This document shows positions 52,883-61,868 of a stretch of DNA of 64,000 nucleotides, piece by piece. The notes below the pieces were generated by a model that had not been told where the DNA came from, ran no database searches, and saw only the letters and a list, made by a program, of their open reading frames with translations. The stretch's first letter is position 1, and every line of letters starts with the position of its first letter. Source of the stretch: JADKIH01 sp031417555 (GTDB taxonomy: Bacteria > Bacteroidota > Bacteroidia > AKYH767-A > 2013-40CM-41-45); contig JANOVV010000044.1 of assembly GCA_031417555.1 (NCBI GenBank), positions 1-64,000 of the forward strand, written 5' to 3'. Made by a program: the position numbers and the translations under genes.

Positions 52883-53554
52883 ATGGAAATTTCAAAGCGA
52901 GATACTTTTAATATAATTCACCTCACAGACGGACATGCCATAAATCAGGCTATTAAGCTAATTGCAGACAATAAGGCTGACGGCATTAATTTCAATTTTA
53001 CTAAAAACTTTCCGTCAGACATTAATGAACTAAAGTCAGCTCGACAAATTAAATATGTACAAATTAACGACTACAGCTGGGACTTTGACTACTCTGCCAT
53101 CAATACCCTAGACAAACTTGAACACCTCTCAATATACACAACCGACAAGAAAGAAATAAATTTTTCTCTTTTTCCTTACCTGAAAGGCATCGCTATTTTC
53201 TGGAGACCCAAAGCGGACAGTCTTTTTAATTGCCTCGGACTTGAACACCTCTTTCTCGGTAAATATTCCGACACTGATCTTTCTCGACTTTCCAAGTTGA
53301 CAAGCTTGAAATATTTAAGAATAAATACAGGCAGCTTAAGGCAACTTAAAGGAATCGAAAATTTAAAAAATATTGAGACACTTATGTTAATGCAAGCGAC
53401 CAAACTCGAAGACTTATCTGGCATTGAATCCTTGACAAACTTGACTAGACTCAGAATAGACAATTGTAATAACATACAAAACATGGGTCTTATAAAAAAA
53501 CTTAGTAACATCAAGACATTGGAAATCGTTGGTACAACACCAGGGCTAAACTAA
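52883..53554 (+). CDS. Cytosolic leucine-rich-repeat protein, probably 3'-truncated
   Basis: A 223-residue protein without signal, with LRR-type units from about residue 60: LDKLEHLSIYT, LGLEHLFLGKYS, LSKLTSLKYLRIN, LKNIETLMLMQA, LSGIESLTNLTRLRI and KLSNIKTLEIV. This is the variant found in immunity-type and accessory proteins of Bacteroidota. After KTLEIVGTT the frame ends abruptly with PGLN; LRR proteins of this type normally have further residues after the last strand. The stop is only 18 bases from the left edge of a composite mobile-element repeat (53572), so the gene has probably lost its 3' end there. Confidence 0.65.
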   Translation: MEISKRDTFNIIHLTDGHAINQAIKLIADNKADGINFNFTKNFPSDINELKSARQIKYVQINDYSWDFDYSAINTLDKLEHLSIYTTDKKEINFSLFPYLKGIAIFWRPKADSLFNCLGLEHLFLGKYSDTDLSRLSKLTSLKYLRINTGSLRQLKGIENLKNIETLMLMQATKLEDLSGIESLTNLTRLRIDNCNNIQNMGLIKKLSNIKTLEIVGTTPGLN

Positions 53555-53571
53555 ATATATTACCAGTCGCT

Positions 53572-53725
53572 AATCGAGTAGACGGCCCTACCGAGTTGCC
53601 TCGATAGGGTGCGCCTCTCACACCACCGTAAATGCGGGTCTCGCATACTGCGGTTCATTGTGTAAAAGATGTGCCCATGAACGTTTGTTCGGGGCATATT
53701 TTCTTGTGGTGGTCGAGCATGGATT
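53572..53725 (-). mobile_element. 3' remnant of a group II intron (with RT tail)
   Basis: On the minus strand the last residues of an intron-encoded reverse transcriptase, MLDHHKKICPEQTFMGTSFTQ, end at 53655. Downstream lies a domain V-like hairpin: ACCGCAGTATGCG...CGCATTTACGGTGGT, about 34 nt. A further stem (CCCTATCGAG / CTCGGTAGGG) and the intron 3' end ...TCTACTCGATT follow. The 5' part of the intron is missing, so it cannot splice or move. A remnant of the same intron is at 61213-61590. Confidence 0.75.
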
Positions 53726-53813
53726 GATCAGTTTCTAATTTTTTTATAATTGTCTGATCGAATTCGTTCCTCATTTCGTAACCGCATTGAGCTAAGCGTT
53801 TCAGGGTAATCGT

Positions 53814-54086
53814 GGAAATGCAGCCAATGCAATTGGCAATTTAAGAAATACGGCACTCTCCAATTTCTTCAGTAGGATCACTCATAGAAAAGGCCAGGTC
53901 TCAGCAATATCAGCAACAGAGCGAAAACTGGCTGTTATTTTCTGGAATATGGTCGTTAAGAAAGTTCCCTACATTCCAGAAACAGAATATCAGTTCCTGG
54001 ATCAGAAAAGAAAGAAAATTGCCGCAATGAAAAAACTTATTACTAAGTTTGATATATCAACTAATGACCTTAATTTGCAATTGTGA
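53814..54086 (+). pseudogene. 3' fragment of an IS110-family transposase
   Basis: 91 codons in frame to a TGA at 54084-54086: GNAANAIGNLRNTALSNFFS, then HRKGQVSAISATERKLAVIFWNM and a lysine-rich tail. 'A.A.ARKLAVI.WNM...K' is the C-terminal end of IS110/IS116/IS902 transposases (transposase_20 domain side). The catalytic DEDD half is absent. The fragment is head-on to the intron remnant on the other strand. Confidence 0.75.
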
Positions 54087-54403
54087 ATCAGCTGATTATA
54101 GAACGTTAGTCATAACCCTAAAACGACAGCGCTTCGTTCGACAGTGACGGAATAACTTGACACTTTATGCAAACAGGTAACACAAACTTGACACAGTGGG
54201 CAGCATATCAAATGGACAGACAAAAAAGCGGTGGACAGTTGCTCACTTATGGACAACAGCGCAGTTAATTGACAGCAGACAGTTTCGGCAAAGCTGTTTG
54301 GCTATCGCTTCGCAAAATGTAAAAAAGTCACACGGTTTTTTTATTTTGAATTTTGGTCTGTGGCACATTTGCATTTTGCCCGACCGCACAAAAATTTGTT
54401 CAT

Positions 54404-54411
54404 TATATTTG
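54404..54411 (+). promoter_or_regulatory. Candidate -7 box of the GHKL-PRTase gene
   Basis: TATATTTG, an exact TAnnTTTG match, ends 19 bases before the ATG at 54431. A TTTTG lies 25 bases further up, longer than usual. The gap 54119-54430 has no gene; it contains ACTTGACA-like repeats (54154, 54188) and one half of a GGCACATTTGCA...TTTTGCC hairpin-type element. Confidence 0.45.
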
Positions 54412-54430
54412 ACAATCTGATTCCATTAAT

Positions 54431-57400
54431 ATGATAATTGATTTAGGCATAAAACTTACATCTATAAATTTTGATCAGTTTATAAGTAAAAACTGGGAAG
54501 AGAGCTTTTCTGAAAAAACAAAAGTTGTTGATTTTAGCCTTAAAAAACTTGAATGGATAGGATTTGAACAGTTGACCTTTGTTACTAGTTGGATAGAAAG
54601 GTTAATAACATTGAAAAAACACGTTAATCTATATTTACAAGATGCATCAGATATATCTTCTCAAAGTGATACATATAAAAAAAGACAGAAATGTTTAAAA
54701 CTCATATTACTTGAATGGAAAATTCAAAATCTTTTATCAGATAAAATTAAACCTATTTCTGGAGGTATAAATGTAAGTAGTAGTGCAAAAATTTCAACGA
54801 GCATACCTTTTGAATACATTCCAGTAATAAATTATCACTTAGACACTTTTGAAGATGAATTCAGTAATCTTTATAAAAAACATTTAAAGCAGTTTAAAAT
54901 ATATTCTGAAAACGAAATAAAAGCAAACACAAGTCTTAGTTACTTCGATAATAAATTTCTAAACTATTCAATTGTAAAAGAATTGTATGCCAATGTATGC
55001 CAACATGCATACAGCCAAGAAGACACGGAAAAGAAGTGTTACATTTCCTTATTTCATAACAAAAAAATTGAAAGACCTTTCAGCCCAGATGTTTTAAATA
55101 AATTACTTAAAGCAAGATACTCCGAGCGTTCAAAAGAAGAAACAAATTACTTTTTAGATTCAAAAGGAAATTTTACTAACAAATCATATTTAGAATTTAC
55201 ATTTTTAGATTTTGGTATAGGAATATCAGAAACTCTGAAAGAAAAGTATCAAAGCGAGAATTTTGATAGAATAAAAGAAAAACTTTCTACAAATCATGAA
55301 AAACAAAACATTGATTCTAAGGTTTTAGAATATTCTTTTTTGCTTTTCACAAGCAAATATGAATTTGCTGAAGATTTAAAGATTCATGATTATATTCCAA
55401 GAGGGCTTTACATAATAAAAGATATTGTTAAAAGGTATAAAGGATTAATAATTGCAAGAAGTAAAAAGGGAAAAGTTATTTTTGATTTTAGCAAAGTAGA
55501 ATATACTGATATAAGAAAATGTATACATTTCAGAGAAAATGATAATGCAGAGGAAATATCCGATTTCCCTGGCACATCTATCACAATATTACTGCCGACA
55601 ACCGAGCAATCAATAAAAGATTATACAAGTTTTAAGCGCGAAATAAGTTCTGCTCCACAATTAAAATTTCTAAATATTCTTAAACTTTATACAAATAATA
55701 ATAAACACTTCGTATCTGATGAAAAAGAAAATGAAAAATTGTTTTATGAAAATTTCTTTAATGAATTATGTACAATTTTAGGAGACCTGAATTTAGGAAA
55801 TAAACATTCCTTAGTTTGTTTTGATTTTGCAGGCATATCAAATGAGAAGCAAGGATTTTATACTAAACTCACTTATTTTCTTTCATACAGTCCCTTGATT
55901 AACGAAAACATAAATGCACTTCTATTTAATGTATTAGACAAGGGAATAAACGAAGCGCAGTTAGAATTTGAAAAAAGACCTAATTCAATTGGTTTTTTCC
56001 ATCATGTAATTCCTTGTATTCACCCCGACTTAAATGTTTCATGGATAGGTATACACAACAAATATTTAGCATCACGATTAACAGAAAACTGGAAAGGAGA
56101 TAATAGATACGAACAAAACTCAATTGATAATCCTGAATCGATTTCAGGAAATGTATTAAAAATATTTAGTAATGGTGAGAATTCAATTGTAAAATGTAGC
56201 ATACCAGAATATCAAAATATTACAGAAGAAATAATTAAATACCAAAAGGGATTTATTGATAATGAAGTAAAAAATAAAGGGATTAGCTTTGATGACCTCA
56301 TTTATGCAGAGCAATCGGATGTCCCTAAAACACATGATTACAATCTAATATTTAAAACTGATCCAGAAGGGAGAGCGTTTTTAACAGCAAATGGAAAATA
56401 CCAAATGGTATTTTTATCTTTCATTGAAAAACTTTATAAAAAAGAATACAGGAGGCTGATTGCAACTTATTTTGTTTTTAATTTTTTCAATGATTCAAAA
56501 ATTGGCTACGACATAAAAAATAAAATCAATAAAATTCTAACAGTAACACTGAGCAGTCAATTGTTAGGAAAAGAAGTAAAAGATATATTAGAAATTCTAT
56601 CCAAACCAAAACCTGTCGAAATATCACTTATTCCGTTATCAAGTTATTACGACTTTTATAAAGAGCAGCGATTCGAAGAAATTGTTGATGACGACAAAAT
56701 ACTTGTAGTAAACGATGTTATCTCTACTGGATTTTTAAGCCAACAAATTTACAATAGTATAAACAAAAGAAGAAAAAATGTTTCAGTTACAATACTCACA
56801 ATCGTAGATAGTAGACAACCCGATGAAAAAGTTAATGCCCTTAACGATATTATTTTATCATTAACTGAATTTCCAATTGAAAAAATAAATCCTGAAGATT
56901 TTAAGTCTGAAAAAGAACCCGTTTGGATTAATCCGATTCTAAATGCTCCGATAACTATGAGTGTTGAAAAAAGCAACATTCAAAATATTTTGTTACATCC
57001 AAATGAGTTTCTAGAATGTGTAAAAAATGAATCATTTTATAAGGTAGGATTGTTTAAAAAAAATACTGTATATCACACCTATTATCTTGAAACAGATAAA
57101 TTGTTTCAAGAAATTTCCGAATGGGAGAATAATACCGAAATCTCATTATTACAACTCTTAATTGAAAGGCTGCAAGAAAGAAAAAATATAGACGACAAAA
57201 ATAACTTTAAAGAACATATTTCTAAAATCTGTTTAGATATTGATTCCTTTCAAAAACAAAATAAATATTTAAGTGATATTGAAGCAGTTCCAAACCTAAA
57301 ACATTTCTTAGGGTTATTTGATAAAGAAATAAATATTTCTGCAAAATTTGATTTTGTATTTTATCCGTTTTTATCCGCAACATCTTTTTTTGAAAATAAA

Positions 57401-59422
57401 ATAAATACTATACTTGAAAATTTCAAAGGAAACAATTCCATCGAAATATATCCCATCCCAAGAATAATGACACCTAAAGGTTGGAGATTTACATTTCCAC
57501 CAAAGTTTTTAAATCACATTACAATTGGGAAAAATATTTTGATTTTAGATGATGGCTCTTGCTCAGGAGAAACAATTGTTCAAATGATAGATACAATAAG
57601 TTTTCTTGATGTAAGAGATATAACAGTTTTGTCTGTATTTGCCAGATTGGAAGATTATAATAGAGAATTTTTGACAAGAATAAATGAAATCAAAGTGAAG
57701 CATCATACAATTCCTGTTAAGGTATATTTCGGAACACATTTTAATATTCCAATTTATAATAAAACTAATAACCCATATTCAATGGAGTTATTGTCCCTTG
57801 ATAAATACGATTCTACAAATATTCCTTCCGCAGTTAAAGAATATATTGAAAAAAGAAAAAATCAAATAAGAAGCTTCTTGGAAAATAAAGAAATAACCTA
57901 TCCTTTAATTCCCGATTTTGTTTCTAAAAAAGAAATGTTTCGTTTAAGAAATATAATTGGAAGATTTGATAGTTATCGATTATATAAAGAAGATGACCCT
58001 TTAGGAAGGACGTTGGATGGGACTCCTAAACCAACAAAGGAATACCTGATTGATGTTATTTCCACTGAGCAAGGTTTAAATGCACTGATTGGTGTGTTGG
58101 TTCATGAACCAAAATTAATTGATACATTGAACAGGGTTTATCCGACTATAATAAAATCATTAAAAAAGAAGTTAGAATTATTATTTAACGAAGAATATCC
58201 ATTAAATAAATTCAATAACAAAATATTCTATTTGCGAATTTTGAGTTTCATAAATCTTAAAGTGCTATTGAATCCAGATACTGTTTTAAAATTATTTAAA
58301 CAGATGGATAGGGAAATACGGGAAGCTCAAGATGAAAAAATTAAAAAATCAATTTATGATTCATTCAACTACTATGCTTTTATTCTTTATTGCATTTACG
58401 AGAATAAATTGATTAATTATGAAAATCATGATAAGGAAGACATTCACAATTTATTAAGTATTTTTTTAGAGAAAATTTCAACCAATGCTTTGTTGCCCTC
58501 AGGTAATGAATATGTTTTTCAGAATTTATTTAGAGAATTTCTAGAAGATTACAGAAAAAGAATTTCAACCAAAAATCATTCAACGGTTATTAGTGCATTC
58601 ATTCAAATGTATAATTATTTTTATGATGATCTAGGAAAAGATTCTCATCCAATTTTATTTAGCCAGTTTCAGGATTTTTTCATAGAATATTTTAATGCAA
58701 CTTCTATTGAGGTTAAAGAAAAGGCAAAAAAATATTATGAAGAGATACTTTTGAAAATTATAAATAAAATAATTCCAAGAACAGTATTAATATTGGGGGC
58801 TTTTAAACCTTTCAAGAGTTACATTCATATTGTAGATGTAGAAGAATATTTAGAACTAATTCAAACGGCAAATACTAATATAAAAAGATTACTAGAAACC
58901 AAAGCCGATAACACCGATATTAATTCTCAAATCAATAGAACCATTTATGATAGTTTTGAGAAATTTAATAACCTGATTTTGGATTATAACTCTCCTTTTT
59001 TCAAACTGATTAAAGATTTTAGATTTGATCCATTTACATTACATAAGGAGATTCAAAATAAAGAAAGCATTAAAAAGGAATTAGAGCAAAATAATATAGA
59101 GCTAAATATTGAATATAAGACGAATAAAGAAATTATTTTTATATTAAGTCATCCGATTTTCTTTAATGTTATTTATGAGGAAATTCCTGCGAACGCAATA
59201 AGGCACGCAAAGGGGGCAAAATGCCTTCTTACTTTAGAACTTAAAGAAAATAGTTTATCAATTAATTATAAACAGAACCTTCCAAAAATTCCCAATATGG
59301 GGGAAAGAGGAATAAGAGGATTTAAAAAGATAGCAACTACTCATAATGCGACTTTTGAAGAGTTTCACATAAACGGATATGAATTTATTTTTGAATTCCC
59401 ATTAAACCTAATGTCTAATTAA
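54431..59422 (+). CDS. Giant GHKL ATPase - PRTase - PRTase - GHKL ATPase-like protein
   Basis: A 1663-residue cytosolic protein, no signal or membrane segment. Residues 1-100 resemble a STAS-like fold (VVDFSLKKLEWIGFEQLTFV). First GHKL ATPase about 170-400: N-box VKELYANVCQHAYS (183-196), G1 FLDFGIGISE (257-266), G2 PRGLYIIKDIV (323-333). First phosphoribosyltransferase-like domain about 640-810: KILVVNDVISTGF at 755-767 is the PRPP loop (usual form DD..STG; first Asp is Asn here). Second about 990-1130: NILILDDGSCSGETI at 1034-1048, full DD form. Residues 1150-1500 are helical without a name. A second GHKL-like end follows: FNVIYEEIPANAIRHA (1577-1592) and GERGIRGFKKIATTH (1623-1637), while the DxGxG loop is not recognisable there. 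It abuts the HExxH gene with no gap. Low GC, like its partner. The family is not known to me; a nucleotide-sensing defence or stress protein is inference. Confidence 0.75.
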   Translation: MIIDLGIKLTSINFDQFISKNWEESFSEKTKVVDFSLKKLEWIGFEQLTFVTSWIERLITLKKHVNLYLQDASDISSQSDTYKKRQKCLKLILLEWKIQNLLSDKIKPISGGINVSSSAKISTSIPFEYIPVINYHLDTFEDEFSNLYKKHLKQFKIYSENEIKANTSLSYFDNKFLNYSIVKELYANVCQHAYSQEDTEKKCYISLFHNKKIERPFSPDVLNKLLKARYSERSKEETNYFLDSKGNFTNKSYLEFTFLDFGIGISETLKEKYQSENFDRIKEKLSTNHEKQNIDSKVLEYSFLLFTSKYEFAEDLKIHDYIPRGLYIIKDIVKRYKGLIIARSKKGKVIFDFSKVEYTDIRKCIHFRENDNAEEISDFPGTSITILLPTTEQSIKDYTSFKREISSAPQLKFLNILKLYTNNNKHFVSDEKENEKLFYENFFNELCTILGDLNLGNKHSLVCFDFAGISNEKQGFYTKLTYFLSYSPLINENINALLFNVLDKGINEAQLEFEKRPNSIGFFHHVIPCIHPDLNVSWIGIHNKYLASRLTENWKGDNRYEQNSIDNPESISGNVLKIFSNGENSIVKCSIPEYQNITEEIIKYQKGFIDNEVKNKGISFDDLIYAEQSDVPKTHDYNLIFKTDPEGRAFLTANGKYQMVFLSFIEKLYKKEYRRLIATYFVFNFFNDSKIGYDIKNKINKILTVTLSSQLLGKEVKDILEILSKPKPVEISLIPLSSYYDFYKEQRFEEIVDDDKILVVNDVISTGFLSQQIYNSINKRRKNVSVTILTIVDSRQPDEKVNALNDIILSLTEFPIEKINPEDFKSEKEPVWINPILNAPITMSVEKSNIQNILLHPNEFLECVKNESFYKVGLFKKNTVYHTYYLETDKLFQEISEWENNTEISLLQLLIERLQERKNIDDKNNFKEHISKICLDIDSFQKQNKYLSDIEAVPNLKHFLGLFDKEINISAKFDFVFYPFLSATSFFENKINTILENFKGNNSIEIYPIPRIMTPKGWRFTFPPKFLNHITIGKNILILDDGSCSGETIVQMIDTISFLDVRDITVLSVFARLEDYNREFLTRINEIKVKHHTIPVKVYFGTHFNIPIYNKTNNPYSMELLSLDKYDSTNIPSAVKEYIEKRKNQIRSFLENKEITYPLIPDFVSKKEMFRLRNIIGRFDSYRLYKEDDPLGRTLDGTPKPTKEYLIDVISTEQGLNALIGVLVHEPKLIDTLNRVYPTIIKSLKKKLELLFNEEYPLNKFNNKIFYLRILSFINLKVLLNPDTVLKLFKQMDREIREAQDEKIKKSIYDSFNYYAFILYCIYENKLINYENHDKEDIHNLLSIFLEKISTNALLPSGNEYVFQNLFREFLEDYRKRISTKNHSTVISAFIQMYNYFYDDLGKDSHPILFSQFQDFFIEYFNATSIEVKEKAKKYYEEILLKIINKIIPRTVLILGAFKPFKSYIHIVDVEEYLELIQTANTNIKRLLETKADNTDINSQINRTIYDSFEKFNNLILDYNSPFFKLIKDFRFDPFTLHKEIQNKESIKKELEQNNIELNIEYKTNKEIIFILSHPIFFNVIYEEIPANAIRHAKGAKCLLTLELKENSLSINYKQNLPKIPNMGERGIRGFKKIATTHNATFEEFHINGYEFIFEFPLNLMSN

Positions 59423-60970
59423 ATGAAATATTCTTACGATATAGAAAAACCTTTGCATATCTTCTTTAATGAGAATACGCAAGATGATGAAAAAGATTCA
59501 GAAGGAAATAAGATTAAAAATTTCTCAGGACTTTTAGAAAAATTTGTAAGTCTTCAAAAACTCGAGATTGAGTACAACCTTGAAAAATATTTACTTCTAT
59601 TAAAGCTTTTCCCTGACGAATTAGAAATATTTACATGGATTCATCCAAACATAAAACAATCCATGAGGGATTCAGAACATTCTTTCCCTTCTCTAATTAT
59701 AGCTGATACAATTAAAAACTCTTATCCCGAAATAAAATTTAATTTAATCTCGCGACATCCTGCGGGAGCCCCTAAACAAATTACAGATCATTATACTGTT
59801 CATCCGATTACAGTACTAAATAAATTAGCAGAAAATGATTTGACCCCTCAAAAAATTGGCGAAATAAGAGGTAAAGTATTTCAAGATTCACAAGAGATAG
59901 ATGACTCTTTGGTAAGTGTAGAATTAGATAAAGTAAAAATAGGTTCCTTAATTGATAGTATTAATTTAGGTTACAAAGAATTTATTAAAGTTTTTGATGA
60001 TGTTCAAAAAAATCAAAAAGAAACTGGTGCTTCACATAATATGTGGATAAAATTTTTATTTCCAAATCCAGATTTATACATTAAACCATTTGAAGAAAAT
60101 CCTTTTTGGAAAAAACTTCCACAAATTCATTCACTGACAAGAATTATTGAAGCAGCTAAAAACTCAACACCTATATACAACCAATATCTTGAGAGCATAA
60201 AGGAAGATTTAGATTTTAACACACAAAATAATTATTGGGAGGTATCATTTAGATTTTTTGAAAGCATAAGTAGCAGAATAAAAAATGAGGATGATATTAT
60301 TACTGTTGCAATGATGTATTTAATACATGAAACAGTTCACTTTGAAAAACATGGATTTTCATCACAAACTGTAAGTGGTGAAACAGAAAATAGCTTGAGG
60401 GATGGAAATGACATGGGGAATTATCCTAACTGTATTGAAGAAGCCGATTATCAAGCAGATGTTTATGCGTTACTAACCTGTCTCTCTTATTTGAAACATA
60501 AATCCAATAACGCATCAGATACTTTTGATTTCAAAGCAAAATTCCTTGAACTTATAAAACTTGCCGTAGAAACAACATTTTCTTTTATCAGAACGATTCC
60601 ATTTTCAAGAAATCAAGTTCGGAGAGTGAACCGAACTCTAATTTGGGTCTTTATTTATCAAATCATTAATGAAAAAATTGAATCGGATAAAATAAAGCAA
60701 TTTGAATTCATTATGAATTTGATTGCAAAAAAGCCTGTTGTTGAAATTTATGGACCGGACATGTACACAGTGAACCATAGAACATTTTATAATTTTAAAG
60801 AAATGAAATCGCAACTTTGGCTTGGTACATTTTATAATAATAATATTCTAAGGTTTCCAATGCCACAAAAAGATTCAGAAAAAATTATAATAGGAATTAA
60901 ACAAGCTAAATTTGAAAATATATGTGATGGAATGTCTTCGTTCTTTGAATATGTATTCCCAAAGAAATAA
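59423..60970 (+). CDS. Putative HExxH metalloprotein, partner of the giant ATPase
   Basis: A 515-residue soluble protein whose ATG follows the stop codon of the giant gene directly, a strong sign of joint expression. Residues 1-200 are mixed alpha/beta without a name (LFPDELEIFTWIHPNIKQS, FNLISRHPAGAPKQITDHYT). The zinc motif is HETVH at about 302-306 in AMMYLIHETVHFEKHG. About 33 residues on lies CIEEADYQADVYALLT, where E/D/D could give the third ligand, as in ImmA/IrrE-like or gluzincin-type peptidases (E.....EA..FA pattern). The C-terminal 150 residues are helical. Possibly a protease switched by the ATPase; the target is unknown. It is followed by a long hairpin. Confidence 0.7.
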   Translation: MKYSYDIEKPLHIFFNENTQDDEKDSEGNKIKNFSGLLEKFVSLQKLEIEYNLEKYLLLLKLFPDELEIFTWIHPNIKQSMRDSEHSFPSLIIADTIKNSYPEIKFNLISRHPAGAPKQITDHYTVHPITVLNKLAENDLTPQKIGEIRGKVFQDSQEIDDSLVSVELDKVKIGSLIDSINLGYKEFIKVFDDVQKNQKETGASHNMWIKFLFPNPDLYIKPFEENPFWKKLPQIHSLTRIIEAAKNSTPIYNQYLESIKEDLDFNTQNNYWEVSFRFFESISSRIKNEDDIITVAMMYLIHETVHFEKHGFSSQTVSGETENSLRDGNDMGNYPNCIEEADYQADVYALLTCLSYLKHKSNNASDTFDFKAKFLELIKLAVETTFSFIRTIPFSRNQVRRVNRTLIWVFIYQIINEKIESDKIKQFEFIMNLIAKKPVVEIYGPDMYTVNHRTFYNFKEMKSQLWLGTFYNNNILRFPMPQKDSEKIIIGIKQAKFENICDGMSSFFEYVFPKK

Positions 60971-60977
60971 CGCCAAT

Positions 60978-61057
60978 GCATTTGCAAGCACTTTTGCTTT
61001 TGCCAAATTTTATTTTTTTGAGGAATGGCAAAAGCAAAAGAGCTTGCAAGCCAATGC
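60978..61057 (+). repeat. Long imperfect hairpin after the two-gene system
   Basis: Left arm 60978-61004 (GCATTTGCAAGC then ACTTTTGCTTTTGCC) pairs with right arm 61027-61057 (GGCAAAAGCAAAAG then AGCTTGCAAG and CCAATGC) with a 4-base bulge; the loop has a T-run. It begins 8 bases after the stop codon. It may act as terminator; the same kind of sequence (GGCACATTTGCATTTTGCC) is at 54362-54380, so it might be a cassette-boundary element. Confidence 0.65.
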
Positions 61058-61296
61058 ACACAGACAGCTAAGGATAGAAAAAAATCGGTGAACAGTTTCG
61101 CATTTACTTCATTGGTTATATCAGCAGACAGAAACTTCGCAGACAGACAAATGATAAATAGAAAAATTACAGCGGACAAACACTACATCACAACAAACAG
61201 AAGGGCAGCTGCCAATCGAGTAGACGGCCCTACCGAGTTACCTCGATAGGGTGCGCCTCTCACACCACCGTACATGCGGACCTCGCATACGGCGGT

Positions 61297-61590
61297 TCAT
61301 TGTGTAAAAGATTGACCCAAGAACATTTGTTCAGGGCGGATTTTCTTGTAGTGGTCAAGCATGGATTCGTAACCGCGTTGGGATAATCGTTTTAGTGTGA
61401 TCGTGGTAATCAGAATAGGACTTTGCGCTACCGCCCATCCACCTTTGCGCGTGCTGCTCCATGCAAAGGCATGATGAAAATCTACACCGAGGCGCATCAG
61501 ATTCTTTCTCTTGCGTTCGGGTTTCTTCCAGGCTTTCCAAATGCAGTAACGGAGCCGGAATTCCCAAAGGAAGCAATCGCCTAAAAATTG
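61297..61590 (-). pseudogene. C-terminal part of a group II intron reverse transcriptase/maturase
   Basis: The minus strand encodes, up to the stop at 61297, FRLRYCIWKAWKKPERKRKN, LMRLGVDFHHAFAWSSTRKG and GWAVAQSPILITTITLKRL, then MLDHYKKIRPEQMF. This is the maturase/DNA-binding end of bacterial group II intron RTs ('R.W+.....R...L..lG.....A...ANTRKG.W...SPI...tl....L...G'). RT catalytic part and the YADD box are missing. The domain V-like hairpin and intron 3' end follow on 61213-61296 as in the left copy. Confidence 0.82.
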
Positions 61591-61598
61591 CTTTACGA

Positions 61599-61868
61599 AA
61601 TGCAGCCAATGCCATCAGCAATTTATAAAATACGACATTCTCTAATTTTTTCTACCGGATCTCTCATAGAAAAGGCCGGGTCTCAGCAATATCAGCAACA
61701 GCGCGAAAACTGGCTGTTATTATCTGGAATATGGTCGTTAAGAAAGTTCCTTACATTCCACAAACAGAATATCAGTTCCTGGATCAGAAAAGAAAGAAAA
61801 TTGCCGCTATGAAAAAACTTATTACTAAGTTTGATATATCAACTAATGACCATAATTTGCAATTGTGA
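61599..61868 (+). pseudogene. 3' fragment of an IS110-family transposase, with nonsense codon
   Basis: About 90 codons homologous to 53814-54086: NAANAISNL, then a TAA where the left copy has AGA, then HRKGRVSAISATARKLAVII and WNMVVKKVPYIPQTEYQF up to TGA at 61866-61868. So this copy is dead independently of the left copy. Head-on to the reverse transcriptase fragment. Confidence 0.78.

Larger units (their letters stand above)
53572..54118 (+). repeat. Composite direct repeat, left copy (group II intron end + IS110 end)
   Basis: This block matches 61213-61900 in the same orientation. Near-identical parts are 53572-53710 (intron 3' part, with only a few changes) and 53860-54118 (IS110 part). 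Copy-specific changes: an extra AT-rich piece of about 45 bases near 53733-53780, bounded by GATCAG and CTGATC, and a deletion of about 190 bases compared with the right copy. The two copies flank the two large genes at 54431-60970. Confidence 0.9.

Noticed and set aside
54196..54420. Plus-strand frame ahead of the giant ATPase gene
   Set aside because: It runs through repeated non-coding words and a promoter box, and has no recognisable domain.
60968..61060. Integron attC site
   Set aside because: The hairpin lacks the R-Y-Y-Y-A-A-C / G-T-T-R-R-R-Y core pair at its ends, and there is no integron integrase in the window; kept only as an unclassified hairpin.
61025..61249. Plus-strand frame after the HExxH gene
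   Set aside because: It is made of the right arm of a hairpin and of intron sequence; no independent protein features.
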